Shown: positions 16,851 to 26,580, counted from the first letter of the stretch. The stretch is 64,000 nucleotides of DNA from Marinobacterium rhizophilum (GCF_024397915.1 NZ_CP073347.1:3534001-3598000), one strand, 5' to 3'. The notes: generated by a model from the letters alone, not told the origin. Numbers and translations: made by a program.

Positions 16851-18281
16851 ATGATTCGTCGCCTCGTCGCCACAGCGCTGCTGCTCGGCCCGGCTTTCAT
16901 CGCCGTGGCGGATGAGGGGCGCCCGGCGCCTGGCGAAGCAAACCCCGGCGGCGCAACCACCCAGCCCCGCCTGGCAACCGCCAATGCGTTCTCGGCCAGC
17001 GTGGCCAATATCGGCTTTGACGACAAAATGACCTTTGCCCTCGGGCGGGCGATTTTTCGCAAGCTCTGGGTATCGTCGCCATCCTCGACCACCGCCAGCG
17101 ACGGTCTGGGCCCCCTGTACAATGCCCGCTCCTGCCTGCGCTGCCACCTGAAAAATGGCAGAGGCAAACCGCCCGAAGGGCCCGACGACAACGCCGTATC
17201 CCTGTTTTTGCGCCTGAGTATTCCGGCCCGCAACGACGCAGATCTTGTGACACTGCAGCGCCACGGCGTGGTGGCGGACACCCGCTACGGCACCCAGTTA
17301 CAGCCCTTTGCCGTACCGGGCATGACCGCCGAAGGCCAGCTTCACATCAGCTACACCGAAACGCGCGTGGAACTGTCCGGCGGTGACGAGGCCTGGCTGC
17401 GCTCGCCGACCTACCGCATTCTGGAGCCAGCCTACGGCCCGTTACAGTCGGACATGCAGCTCTCGCCGCGCATCGCACCGCCGATGCCGGGCCTGGGGCT
17501 GCTGGAGCAGATAAGCGAAGCCGATATCCTCAGCCAGGCGGACCCCCAAGACAGGGACGGCGACGGCATCTCCGGGCGGCCCAACCGCGTGTGGGATCAG
17601 GCACGGCAAACCGAAGCGCTGGGGCGCTTTGGCTGGAAAGCCGGCAACCCCAGCCTGGCGCAGCAAAACAGCAGCGCCCTGCAAAGCGATATTGGCATTG
17701 GCAACCCAATGTTTCCCGCAGCGACCGGCGATTGCACCGCCGTGCAAGCCGTCTGCCTCCAGGCCCCCGATGGCAACACCCCCTTGCAGGACGGGCTTGA
17801 AGCCTCGCAGCAGATGCTGGACTGGCTGCTGTTTTACAGCCGTCACCTGGCCGTGAGCGCGCGCCCGGATGCCGCCGACCCCGAGGTTCAGGCCGGTCGC
17901 CAGCTGTTCCACGACAGCGGCTGTGCGAGCTGCCACAGACCCCACTTCGTCACCGCCGAGACCCCGCAGCTGCCGGCCCTGAGCCGTCAGCCCATCTGGC
18001 CCTATACAGACCTGCTGCTGCACGACATGGGCGAGGGCCTGGCCGACCACCGCCCGGAATTCGCCGCCACGGGTCGCGAATGGCGTACCGCGCCACTCTG
18101 GGGCATCGGCCAGACCCAGACCGTCAGCGGTCACAACTACTATCTGCACGACGGCCGCGCCCGCAGCCTGCTCGAAGCCATACTCTGGCATGGCGGTGAG
18201 GCAACCGCGGCACGGCAGCGGGTCATCAGCATGCCGGCCCGTCAACGAACTCAACTGATACGCTTTCTGGAGTCACTCTGA
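16851..18281 (+). CDS. Di-haem oxidoreductase family protein (DUF1111, cytochrome c-type)
   Basis: 476 residues, exported (signal about residues 1-21, VADEG). Two c-type haem sites are visible: CLRCH at about residue 95 and CASCH at about residue 352. They give the two cytochrome domains of the 'thiol oxidoreductase'/di-haem oxidoreductase family. Follows the first imelysin by 54 bp, and its stop is directly adjacent to the second imelysin start. This imelysin-oxidoreductase-imelysin order is known from pseudomonads (the IcmP locus). It could change iron oxidation state in the periplasm; that is inference. Confidence 0.9.
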   Translation: MIRRLVATALLLGPAFIAVADEGRPAPGEANPGGATTQPRLATANAFSASVANIGFDDKMTFALGRAIFRKLWVSSPSSTTASDGLGPLYNARSCLRCHLKNGRGKPPEGPDDNAVSLFLRLSIPARNDADLVTLQRHGVVADTRYGTQLQPFAVPGMTAEGQLHISYTETRVELSGGDEAWLRSPTYRILEPAYGPLQSDMQLSPRIAPPMPGLGLLEQISEADILSQADPQDRDGDGISGRPNRVWDQARQTEALGRFGWKAGNPSLAQQNSSALQSDIGIGNPMFPAATGDCTAVQAVCLQAPDGNTPLQDGLEASQQMLDWLLFYSRHLAVSARPDAADPEVQAGRQLFHDSGCASCHRPHFVTAETPQLPALSRQPIWPYTDLLLHDMGEGLADHRPEFAATGREWRTAPLWGIGQTQTVSGHNYYLHDGRARSLLEAILWHGGEATAARQRVISMPARQRTQLIRFLESL

Positions 18282-19364
18282 ATGCCCACCTTTACTCGCG
18301 CAGGCCAGCTGCTGGCCGGCTCCGCTCTGTTGCTTGCAGGCCTTGCACAGGCCACCCCAGCCATCGACTGGGATGCCTTCAATGCCCGCACCGTGAGTGA
18401 CCACATCCTGCCGCGCTACCAGCAGTTTGCCCAGCATAGCCAGGTGCTCGCCGACACCACCGTCCGCTGGTGTGAAAGCCGCAGCAGCAGTGACTTCGGC
18501 GCCGTGCAACAGGCGTTTGATAACAGCCTGCAGGCCTGGCAGGGCGTCCAGCATCTGCAGTTTGGGCCGGTGCAACTGCTGATGCGCAACTATGGCATCC
18601 AGTTCTGGCCCGACCGCAAGGGCATTACCGGCCGCCAGCTCAAGGAAGCACTGCAGGGCCCCGATAGCGGCAGCTATGATGCCGAGTTTTTCCGCCACGC
18701 CAGCGTGTCGATCAAGGGCTACCCGGCGCTGGAGCGCCTGTTCTACGACGAAGGCGCACTGCACAGCTTGCAGAACGAAGCCAATGCCTGCGCCCTGGCC
18801 AGCGCCATCAGTACTCAGCTTGCACACACAGCCCAGGCGATACTGGACGAATGGCAAGCCGAACCCCGGACGGGGCAGGGCAGTGAAGACGGTGAAGACA
18901 CAATAGCGGGGCTGCCAGAACTGAGCCTCGAGCTGCTGCGCTCGCTGGTGCAGCCGGTTGAGATGATCCGTGACAACAAGCTGGAGCGGGTACTGGGAAA
19001 GGATATGGCCTCCGCGCGCCTGCAGCGGGCCGAAAACTGGCGCAGTGGCCAGTCTCTGCAGAGCATTGTGACCAACCTGGCGGCGCTGCAGGAGCTCTAC
19101 GGGGCAGGCGAGCCTAGCCTGGACCAGATACTGCGCCAGCAGGGTGCCGCAGACCAGGCCGACCAGATCAGCGGTCTATTCAGCCAAGCCCAAAGCCAGC
19201 TTGAGGCGCTACCGGAAAACTTCGCCCCGGCGCTGCAGGACACCGATGCCTATGAGCAGCTCAAAGCCCTGTCCAGGACGCTGAAGGCGCTAGATATCGC
19301 CCTGTACGACGCCATGCCGGCCATCAATGCACAGCTGGGATTCAACAGTCGTGACGGCGACTAA
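18282..19364 (+). CDS. Second imelysin-family protein
   Basis: 360 residues with a signal peptide ending LAQA. Shorter than and clearly different from the first imelysin. At the place of the GxHxxE motif it has GYPALERLFY, so the His is replaced by Pro. Metal binding, if any, must differ. It begins at the base after the di-haem oxidoreductase stop, so the two genes are coupled. The paired, unlike imelysins may form a heteromeric or sequential metal-handling unit (inference). Confidence 0.87.
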   Translation: MPTFTRAGQLLAGSALLLAGLAQATPAIDWDAFNARTVSDHILPRYQQFAQHSQVLADTTVRWCESRSSSDFGAVQQAFDNSLQAWQGVQHLQFGPVQLLMRNYGIQFWPDRKGITGRQLKEALQGPDSGSYDAEFFRHASVSIKGYPALERLFYDEGALHSLQNEANACALASAISTQLAHTAQAILDEWQAEPRTGQGSEDGEDTIAGLPELSLELLRSLVQPVEMIRDNKLERVLGKDMASARLQRAENWRSGQSLQSIVTNLAALQELYGAGEPSLDQILRQQGAADQADQISGLFSQAQSQLEALPENFAPALQDTDAYEQLKALSRTLKALDIALYDAMPAINAQLGFNSRDGD

Positions 19365-19463
19365 CCTGTACCTGTGCCCACAGCCAGGTACCCTGCATGC
19401 CGGCACCGAAACGGCTCACCCGTACCCGTTCGGTCTTCGCCGCAAAACCGGGGTGCTGTTGCC

Positions 19464-20594
19464 ATGACCGTGATTAACCGGCGCCAGTTCAGCCTGCTGC
19501 TCGGCGGCCTGCTGGCGGCACCCGGCCTGCTGGCTCAGCCTGTGCAACCAGGTGCCACTCGTCCCCGGGACTGGCTGCTGGCCAGCGCCGCGACCGACAG
19601 CCGCAAGCAACACTGGCTGATCATTAGCGATACCGAGGGCGCACTGCAGCTGCGCCATCGCCTGCCTGCCCGGGCCCACCACGTGGCGCCCCACCCGAAC
19701 CAGCCCTGGGTTGCGGTCGCTGCCAGGCGGCCCGGACAGTATATCGATGTGGTGGACTATCGCCGCCAGGCACTGGTCCGGCGCATAGAACCTGCCACCC
19801 ATCATGCCTTCTACGGGCATGCGCTGTTCAGCCCCGATGGTCGCTGGCTGATCGCCACCGAAGCGGCACTGACCGATGGCCAGGGGCGCATCAGTATCCG
19901 CGATGCCCTGAATGACTTTGCACTGGTAAACGAATTCAGCAGTGGCGGCATTGGCCCGCACGAGCTGCTGCTCAGTCACGCAGGGGATGAAATCATCGTC
20001 GCCAACGGTGGTATACGAACCCAAGGACGCCAGAAGGTGAATCTGGACAGCATGCTGCCGTCGCTGGCCTACCTGCAGCTGGAAAGCGGTCGCATTACCG
20101 AGCAGCGCTACCTGGCGCCACAGCAGCACCAGCTCAGCATTCGCCACCTGGATATCAGCGCCGACGGCACGGTCATGATCGCCATGCAGTACGAAGGCCA
20201 CCCGGTCGATGTCCAGCCCCTGGTAGCGCTACACCGCCGCCACCAGGCACTGCAGCCCCTGATGGCTCCGGCGGCCATCAACCGGCAGATGACGCAATAC
20301 TGCGGCAGTGTACGCATCGACAGCAGCGGTACCCTTGCTGCTGTCAGTGCGCCACGGGGCAACCTGGTTACCTTCTGGGACCTGGATCAGGCAACGTACC
20401 TGAGCGGCCTTGAAGTACGCGATGGCTGCGGCCTGGCGGCCAGCAGTGAACCCGGGGAGTTCATTGCCAGCAGTGGCACCGGGCGGGTCTATCGGCTCAG
20501 CCCGCGAACAGGCCTGCGCGAACGCCTGGTGCAGGATATCCGGCTGGATCGCCTGGCCTGGGACAACCACCTCTGTGCCTTTCAGAGGCTCTGA
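19464..20594 (+). CDS. DUF1513 protein, Tat-exported beta-propeller
   Basis: 376 residues from the ATG at 19464. Upstream in-frame codons (to 19374) do not look like a leader. The N-terminus NRRQFSLLLGG is a twin-arginine signal, so the protein is probably exported folded. The remainder is rich in short beta-strand repeats (for example FSPDGRWLIATE) like a seven-bladed propeller, and matches the DUF1513 family that accompanies imelysin/di-haem oxidoreductase operons. Function unknown; a Tat signal suggests either a cofactor or co-export with a partner. Confidence 0.85.
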   Translation: MTVINRRQFSLLLGGLLAAPGLLAQPVQPGATRPRDWLLASAATDSRKQHWLIISDTEGALQLRHRLPARAHHVAPHPNQPWVAVAARRPGQYIDVVDYRRQALVRRIEPATHHAFYGHALFSPDGRWLIATEAALTDGQGRISIRDALNDFALVNEFSSGGIGPHELLLSHAGDEIIVANGGIRTQGRQKVNLDSMLPSLAYLQLESGRITEQRYLAPQQHQLSIRHLDISADGTVMIAMQYEGHPVDVQPLVALHRRHQALQPLMAPAAINRQMTQYCGSVRIDSSGTLAAVSAPRGNLVTFWDLDQATYLSGLEVRDGCGLAASSEPGEFIASSGTGRVYRLSPRTGLRERLVQDIRLDRLAWDNHLCAFQRL

Positions 20595-20623
20595 CGGGCA
20601 CAGACCGGGGCAACCCCGATCTC

Positions 20624-22999
20624 TCAGGATGCCTTGGCTGCGGCGATTTCACGCAGGCGCTTGGTCACCGCGTGGTTAACGCTGCGCTGGGTGAAGCTGC
20701 CGTCAGCCTTGGCCTTGCCGGCACCACGCCCCATCAGCACCTCCAGGCACTGATCCACCGTTTCGACGGCAAAGATATGGAACTGGCCCGCCTCCACCGC
20801 ATCGGTAACCTCTTTTTTCAGCATCAGGTTACGCACGTTGGCCCTTGGGATCACGGCCCCCTGCTGGCCGGTGAGGCCGCGGGTTTCACAGAGTTTGAAG
20901 AAACCCTCGATCTTCTCGTTGACACCGCCAATGGCCTGCACCTCACCGTACTGGTTGATGGAGCCCGTGACGGCGTATTGCTGCAGGATGGGGATGTGGG
21001 TCAGGGCCGAAATCAGGGTGCAGATTTCCGCCAGGGAGGCGCTGTCGCCGTCCACGTAGCCATAGGATTGCTCCAGCGCGATGCTGGCCGACAGCGTCAG
21101 CGGGAAGTCCTGGGCGTACTTGTGACCCAGATATCCCGACAGGATCAGCACGCCTTTGGAATGAATCGGCTGGCCAAGCGCCACTTCACGCTCGATATCG
21201 ATAATGCCCCGGTTGCCCGGATGCACCGTGGCGGTAATGCGCGCTGGCGTACCAAAGGACACATCGCCTACCTGCAGCACGGTAAGGCCGTTGGACTTGC
21301 CCACCGCTTCGCCCTGGGTATCGATCAGCACCGTCTGGTTCATGATGCTGTCGAGAATTTTCTGTGACAGGCGCCCCGTGCGCTTTTCCTTCGCAGTCAG
21401 CGCCATCTCGACGTGCTTGTCATTGATAAGCTCGTCGCCGGTCTTGATACGCTTGTAGTCCGCCTCGCACAGCAAATCGACCAGCTCGCCTATATGAGCC
21501 GACAGCAACTCCTGGTCCGCCGCCAGGCGCGAGCTCTGCTCCACCAGCCGTGCTACGGCGCGCCTTGTCAGGGGCGCCAGACCCTCTTCATCGGCGAGGG
21601 TCTTGAGCAGGCGTGCATAGTTGCGGATGGTGGAGGGCTTGCGTTCAACGTCCTCATCGAAGTCGACCACCACACGAAACATCTTTTCGAAGTCCTGATC
21701 CATTTCCTGCAGCAGGTAATACATGTCACGACCGCCGATCAGCACCACCTTGACCTTCAGCGGTATGGGCTGCGGACTCAGGGTAATGGTACTGATACCG
21801 GTGTACTCACTGACCGGGTTCTCGATACGGATCTCGTGGGCCTTGAGCGCCCGCTTCAGCGCGCCATAGACGTAAGGCTGTTCCAGCAGTTTTTCCGCTT
21901 CCAGCACCAGGTAGCCGCCATTGGCACGGTGCAGGGCACCCGGGCGAATCAGGGTGAAGTTGGTCACCATGGCCCCCATGTCCGAGTTGTACTCGATGCG
22001 CCCGAACAGGTTTTCATAGTTGGGGTGGCTTTCGTGGATCACCGGCGCCCCCTTGGTCTTGCCGTTGTCCACCAGCAGGTTCACACCGTAGGTGTCTTCC
22101 ATGTAAACCTTGCGCGCCGCTTCCGGCGACTCCAGCACCTTGTCGTCACCGGCAATTTCACCGCTGTTGCGCACCAGGCTGATTTCCAGCCGCGTAAGGT
22201 ACTCGGGTACGCCGGAGACGTTGGCGTACTTTTCCTTCAGCGGCTGAATCAGTGGGGCCACGGCGTGCAGCGCGGTTTCCCGGTCCAGACGGCGCATCTG
22301 CTCGGCGGCCTCGCGGCGCCACTTCGGCAATTCCGTCAGGCTGTCGTTGAGACAGTCCTCCAGCTGGGAAATCACGCGGGAGAATGTCTCCCGCTCTTCC
22401 TCGGGCAGCAGTGAAAAGGCCGCTTCATCCATGGCCTGACCCTCGGCCACGGGCATAAAGCCGATACTGCCCGACTCGCGAAACAGGGCAATGCTGTGCT
22501 CCCGGGCCTGGCGTTCAACCTCCTCGATCGCCTGATCGTAACGGCGGTTGAAGTCCCGTTCGATCCGGCCTTTCTGGCGCTGATAGCCCGGGTTCTCGAA
22601 GGCCGCTGGCAGCTCGGTCAGGGCCGCTTCGATCATGCGTCCCATGTCCTTGCGGAACAGGCCAGCCTTGCCGGCGGGGAATTCCATGACCTGGGGGTAG
22701 CGGGAGTCGGAGAGGTTATTGAGGTAGCACCAGTCCTTGAGCCGGTTGCGTTCCTTTTTCGCCACGCTGCGCAGGCTTTCCATGGCGAAGGAAAAACGGC
22801 CGGTGTGGGGGTTCCCCATCACGAACAGGTTATAGCCCGGGCGGCGCATGCCGACACCAAACTCCATCGCCTCGATGGCGCGTTCCTGGCCAAAAAAGCC
22901 GCTGAAGGGCTCTAGGGTTTCGGTGGTTCGAAAGGGCAGCAGGTCTGCTTCGCAGGTGCGGTAAAGAGCTTCGGGGGCTAAGGGTTTCAGCTTTTCCAT
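20624..22999 (-). CDS. Lon-like ATP-dependent protease (AAA_32/Lon_C type)
   Basis: 791 residues from the ATG at 22999 (GGAG eight bases upstream). The C-terminal Lon proteolytic domain carries the Ser-Lys dyad: Ser in DGDSASLAE and Lys in GGVNEKIEGFF. The N-terminal half is the divergent AAA domain of the uncharacterised Lon-like subfamily, not classical LonA; it lacks the Lon N domain. Likely a soluble ATP-dependent protease of unknown substrates. Lies 100 bp downstream of aroE in the same direction and converges on the DUF1513 gene with 29 bp between stops. Confidence 0.9.
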   Translation of the reverse strand: MEKLKPLAPEALYRTCEADLLPFRTTETLEPFSGFFGQERAIEAMEFGVGMRRPGYNLFVMGNPHTGRFSFAMESLRSVAKKERNRLKDWCYLNNLSDSRYPQVMEFPAGKAGLFRKDMGRMIEAALTELPAAFENPGYQRQKGRIERDFNRRYDQAIEEVERQAREHSIALFRESGSIGFMPVAEGQAMDEAAFSLLPEEERETFSRVISQLEDCLNDSLTELPKWRREAAEQMRRLDRETALHAVAPLIQPLKEKYANVSGVPEYLTRLEISLVRNSGEIAGDDKVLESPEAARKVYMEDTYGVNLLVDNGKTKGAPVIHESHPNYENLFGRIEYNSDMGAMVTNFTLIRPGALHRANGGYLVLEAEKLLEQPYVYGALKRALKAHEIRIENPVSEYTGISTITLSPQPIPLKVKVVLIGGRDMYYLLQEMDQDFEKMFRVVVDFDEDVERKPSTIRNYARLLKTLADEEGLAPLTRRAVARLVEQSSRLAADQELLSAHIGELVDLLCEADYKRIKTGDELINDKHVEMALTAKEKRTGRLSQKILDSIMNQTVLIDTQGEAVGKSNGLTVLQVGDVSFGTPARITATVHPGNRGIIDIEREVALGQPIHSKGVLILSGYLGHKYAQDFPLTLSASIALEQSYGYVDGDSASLAEICTLISALTHIPILQQYAVTGSINQYGEVQAIGGVNEKIEGFFKLCETRGLTGQQGAVIPRANVRNLMLKKEVTDAVEAGQFHIFAVETVDQCLEVLMGRGAGKAKADGSFTQRSVNHAVTKRLREIAAAKAS

Positions 23000-23099
23000 G
23001 CAACAACTCCACCGGGGCATTTCTAGTTGTTATACCTTCCGGCGGGGTCGGCTTGCAAGGCGGCTCGCACGCATCAGTGCGGCGCATATCGTTTTTTAA

Positions 23100-23924
23100 T
23101 CAATCAGTTAAGGAGTCACGTAGGGTCTGGAGCAAACTTCGGGTGTCTGGCTGAGTACCGCGCCAGATGCGAAACGACTCGGCCGCCTGTTCCACCAGCA
23201 TGCCCAGGCCATCGAGCACCCGGGCGGCACCCTGCTGTTGTGCCCAGCGTCCAAAGGCGGTCGGCTCGGCACTGTACATCATGTCGTAGCACCAGCCACC
23301 GGGGGCCAGCACAGCAGCGGGCAGCGGGGGGACTTCGCCCTGCAGGCTGGCGGCGGTGCCATTGATGATCAGGTCGAAGGATTGGCTCTCAAGATCGGCA
23401 AAGCCGCAGCCCTGCACGGGCCCAAGGCCGGCAAACACTTCAGCTAGCTCAATGGCCCTGGCCGGCGTGCGGTTGGCAACCACCAACTGGCGTGGCTGCT
23501 GCTCAAGCAGCGGCTGCATGACGCCCCGCACGGCCCCGCCCGCACCAAGCAGCAGCACCCGCGCGCCGCGCACCGTGCCGCCATGATTTTTGACAATATC
23601 CCGCACCATGCCGGTGCCGTCGGTGTTGTCGCCGCAAATACGACCCTGGTCATCGCAATACAGCGTATTGACCGCACCGGCCAGTTCGGCGGCCGGACTG
23701 CGCCACTGCGCCAGGGCCCAGGCCTGCTGCTTGAACGGCACGGTAATATTCAGCCCCTTGCCGCCACGGGCGAAAAAGTCATCCACTGCCACAGCAAAGC
23801 CGTCTTCGGGTACCAGCACCGCATCGTAAGTCAGTACCTGACCGCTCTGGCTGGCAAAACAACGATGAATCAGGGGGGATTTGCTGTGCGCGATCGGATT
23901 GCCGAAAACCGCGTATCTGTCCAT
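23100..23924 (-). CDS. aroE: Shikimate dehydrogenase (NADP+)
   Basis: 274 residues. Reduces 3-dehydroshikimate to shikimate (aromatic amino-acid pathway). Motifs: the substrate-binding NPIAHSKSP near the N-terminus, catalytic Lys in NITVPFKQ, Asp in GDNTDGTG, the nucleotide loop GAGGAVRG and the NADPH-selecting NRT. The ATG shares one base with the hemF stop (TGATG); a GTG just before it is less likely. Part of the conserved lysM-dprA-tsaC-hemF-aroE run. Confidence 0.97.
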   Translation of the reverse strand: MDRYAVFGNPIAHSKSPLIHRCFASQSGQVLTYDAVLVPEDGFAVAVDDFFARGGKGLNITVPFKQQAWALAQWRSPAAELAGAVNTLYCDDQGRICGDNTDGTGMVRDIVKNHGGTVRGARVLLLGAGGAVRGVMQPLLEQQPRQLVVANRTPARAIELAEVFAGLGPVQGCGFADLESQSFDLIINGTAASLQGEVPPLPAAVLAPGGWCYDMMYSAEPTAFGRWAQQQGAARVLDGLGMLVEQAAESFRIWRGTQPDTRSLLQTLRDSLTD

Positions 23925-24841
23925 CACTCGACCTCCAGCCAGTTACGCGGCTTGAGGTAGCGCTCGTACAGCCGCGCTTCGGCACTGCCCGCTTGCGGCT
24001 TCCAGTCATAGCCCCAGCGCACCTCGGGCGGCAGGGACATCAGGATCGACTCGGTGCGACCGCCGGACTGCAGCCCAAACAGGGTGCCGCGGTCATACAC
24101 CAGGTTGAATTCAACGTAACGGCCACGGCGGTGCAGCTGGAAATCCCGCTCCTGCTCGCCATACTCGGTATCGCGACGTTTCTCGATGATCGGTACGTAG
24201 GCCGGGAGGAAGGCATCACCGATGGCGCGCATCAGCGCAAAGCTCTGCTCGAACCCAAGCTCGTTCAGGTCATCAAAAAACAGCCCGCCGATACCCCGGG
24301 GCTCGTTACGGTGCTTGATGTAAAAGTAGTCATCACACCAGGTTTTGAAGCGGGGGTAAATGTCGGTGCCAAAGGGATCGCAGGCCTTTTTGGCGACCTC
24401 GTGCCAGTGGCGACAGTCTTCGTCATAACCGTAATAGGGTGTCAGGTCGAAGCCGCCGCCAAACCACCATACCGGCGCTTCGCCGTCTTTTTCCGCCAGG
24501 AAAAAGCGCACATTGGCATGGGATGTCGGTATATGGGGGTTGTGCGGATGCAGGACCAGGGAGACGCCCATGGCCTGAAAGGTACGCCCGGCCAGTTCCG
24601 GCCTGTGGGCTGTTGCGGAGGCGGGCAGCTGATCACCATGTACATGGGAAAAGTTGACGCCGCCTTTCTCGAACAGGGCTCCGTCATCCAGCACCCGTGT
24701 ACGACCGCCACCACCGGCCTCGCGCACCCACTTGTCGGTCTTAAAGCGCTGCTGGCCATCGATCAGTTCCAGGCTCGAGCAGATCCGGTCCTGCAGCTCC
24801 AGCAGATACGCCTTTACCGCCATAATATCGGGTTGATTCAT
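23924..24841 (-). CDS. hemF: Oxygen-dependent coproporphyrinogen III oxidase
   Basis: 305 residues, full length. Converts coproporphyrinogen III to protoporphyrinogen IX with O2 in haem synthesis. Family segments include GVNFSHVHG, PHNPHIPTSHANVRFF, GGFDLTPYYGYDED and YVEFNLVYDRGTLFGLQSGGR (only partly shown here), with the His and Asp residues used in decarboxylation. It lies 23 bp after tsaC and overlaps aroE by one base. Confidence 0.97.
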   Translation of the reverse strand: MNQPDIMAVKAYLLELQDRICSSLELIDGQQRFKTDKWVREAGGGGRTRVLDDGALFEKGGVNFSHVHGDQLPASATAHRPELAGRTFQAMGVSLVLHPHNPHIPTSHANVRFFLAEKDGEAPVWWFGGGFDLTPYYGYDEDCRHWHEVAKKACDPFGTDIYPRFKTWCDDYFYIKHRNEPRGIGGLFFDDLNELGFEQSFALMRAIGDAFLPAYVPIIEKRRDTEYGEQERDFQLHRRGRYVEFNLVYDRGTLFGLQSGGRTESILMSLPPEVRWGYDWKPQAGSAEARLYERYLKPRNWLEVE

Positions 24842-24864
24842 CCGGTCACCACGTAAGTAAATAC

Positions 24865-25422
24865 TTACTCTCTAATTAGTTGTTTGCTGCCAAGATCACA
24901 GATCTGCGTTGGCCGCTCCAGCTTGCCGAGCGCGCCTGGCACCACATAATCAAGTTCGGAACCGAAGTAGGTATTCACTTTCAACTTCGAACGCGCCGGT
25001 GCCGCGGCACTGCGGTTGGCAGAGGTTGAAACGAGGGGGCCACCGAAGGCAGCACAGAGCGCGCGCACCACCGGATGGGCGCTCACCCGCACAGCGACAC
25101 TGGAGTGTCGCCCGCGAACACCTTCCGGCGCCCAGCCCCTGGGGTCCGGAATAAGCCAGGTTACCGGCCCCGGCCAGCTGGCCTCCAGCTGTGCCAGCTG
25201 ATCATCCGACAAGCCCTGCAATAATGGTTTGATCTGTGTCATGTCAGACGCAACAAGAATCAGCCCCTTGTGCATGGGGCGACGCTTGAGTTCCAGCAGC
25301 CGCTCGATTGCAGCAGCATTGAAGGGGTCACACCCCAGCCCCCAGACGGCCTCGGTGGGGTAGGCAATAACACCGCCGCCATGCAGTGCACGCAGCGCCT
25401 GATTCAGGTGCCAGTTGTTCAT
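24865..25422 (-). CDS. tsaC: Threonylcarbamoyl-AMP synthase (TsaC, YrdC/Sua5 domain)
   Basis: 185 residues, a single YrdC domain as in TsaC (not the longer Sua5). Makes threonylcarbamoyl-AMP from Thr, bicarbonate and ATP for the t6A37 modification of tRNAs reading ANN codons. The N-terminal GGVIAYPTEAVWGLGCDP and the later STSANRS are signature segments. Lies between dprA (18 bp) and hemF (23 bp) in the conserved cluster. Confidence 0.96.
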   Translation of the reverse strand: MNNWHLNQALRALHGGGVIAYPTEAVWGLGCDPFNAAAIERLLELKRRPMHKGLILVASDMTQIKPLLQGLSDDQLAQLEASWPGPVTWLIPDPRGWAPEGVRGRHSSVAVRVSAHPVVRALCAAFGGPLVSTSANRSAAAPARSKLKVNTYFGSELDYVVPGALGKLERPTQICDLGSKQLIRE

Positions 25423-25440
25423 GAGTCTTACCTGAGCGGT

Positions 25441-26565
25441 TTAGGTATCGGACGCGCAGCGAAGGTATCCCCCCGCAACGGACTCGATCACGCCTTTCAA
25501 TTCCAGAGAAACCAGCAGCGGCATCAGCTGCGCCATTGGCAGGCCGGTCAGGGCCACGAGCTGGTCAATATCGGCGATATCATACCCCATTTTTTCCAGC
25601 AGTTGCGCCTCCGACTGAGGGAGTGCAGGGGCGCAATCGGGCTCAGGCGCGTTGCTCTGGGCCGCGTAGAATCCCAGCAGCGCCGCCAGCGGTTCCAGCA
25701 CGTGGGACACGGTTTCCACCAGCACGGCGCCTTCACGGATCAGCTGATGGCAGCCATGGGCGGCGGGATTCTGAATACTGCCGGGAATCGCAAAGACCTC
25801 ACGTCCCTGCTCCAGCGCCATGCGAGCGGTAATCAGCGAGCCGCTGCGCGGCGCCGCCTCGATCACCAGCACACCGGCGCACAGGCCACTGATAATGCGA
25901 TTGCGTTTGGGAAAGTTGCCAGGCAAGGGCTGGCTGCCCGGCAGAAACTCGGAGACCCAGGCTCCGCCGGTGTCCAGGATTCGCTGTGCCAGGCCGGCAT
26001 GACGTCGCGGATAGACAGCATCCAGCCCGGTACCAAACACCGCGACACTCACGCCGTCACGGTCGACCGCTCCCTGGTGGGCGGCACCATCGATCCCCAG
26101 CGCCAGCCCGCTGGTCACCACCATGCCGGCTTCACTCAGGGCGGCGCTGAACCTGTAGGCGTTGGCGACACCGGAACGACTGGCGTGACGGCTGCCCACC
26201 AGGGCCATTTGCGGCAAAGCCAGGCAGTCCGCGTTGCCACGTACAAACAGCAATCCGGGAGGGTCGGGGATTTCGAGCAACAGGGCGGGATATTCGTCGA
26301 GATCGGGCGTCAGGCAGCAGACATCGTCTTCTTCAAGCCATTCCAGGCAGCGCTCGAAACGCTCGAATTCAGGCCCGACGGCACGGTCAAAGGACTCCAT
26401 CGCCCGCAGGGTGCGAGTACGGGCGCCAACAAGGCGAAGCGCCTCGGGGTCATGCAGGAAAAGTCGTGAAGGGGGGATACCGGCTACCGCAAGCCTTTTG
26501 AGACCGGCAGGACCAACACCAGGCAGGAGGCTTGCAGCAATCCAGTCCTTTGGATTGCTGCCCAT
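25441..26565 (-). CDS. dprA: DprA (DNA-processing protein, RecA loader)
   Basis: 374 residues. A Rossmann-like DprA domain in the middle (LVGSRHASRSG, GLALGIDGAAHQGA, RNRIISGL) is flanked by an N-terminal SAM-like region and a C-terminal winged-helix domain (about residues 315-370). Family role: protects incoming single-stranded DNA and loads RecA during natural transformation. The coding start contains a perfect 8-bp inverted repeat (26536-26559), a few bases after the start codon, which could form an mRNA hairpin. Lies 15 bp after the LysM gene. Confidence 0.95.
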   Translation of the reverse strand: MGSNPKDWIAASLLPGVGPAGLKRLAVAGIPPSRLFLHDPEALRLVGARTRTLRAMESFDRAVGPEFERFERCLEWLEEDDVCCLTPDLDEYPALLLEIPDPPGLLFVRGNADCLALPQMALVGSRHASRSGVANAYRFSAALSEAGMVVTSGLALGIDGAAHQGAVDRDGVSVAVFGTGLDAVYPRRHAGLAQRILDTGGAWVSEFLPGSQPLPGNFPKRNRIISGLCAGVLVIEAAPRSGSLITARMALEQGREVFAIPGSIQNPAAHGCHQLIREGAVLVETVSHVLEPLAALLGFYAAQSNAPEPDCAPALPQSEAQLLEKMGYDIADIDQLVALTGLPMAQLMPLLVSLELKGVIESVAGGYLRCASDT

Positions 26566-26580
26566 GTGATCATTCCGAAA

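Noticed and set aside
15597..17264. 555-codon minus-strand frame over the imelysin and oxidoreductase genes
   Set aside because: Gly/Ala/Val/Gln-rich shadow translation without family motifs; both plus-strand genes have clear motifs.
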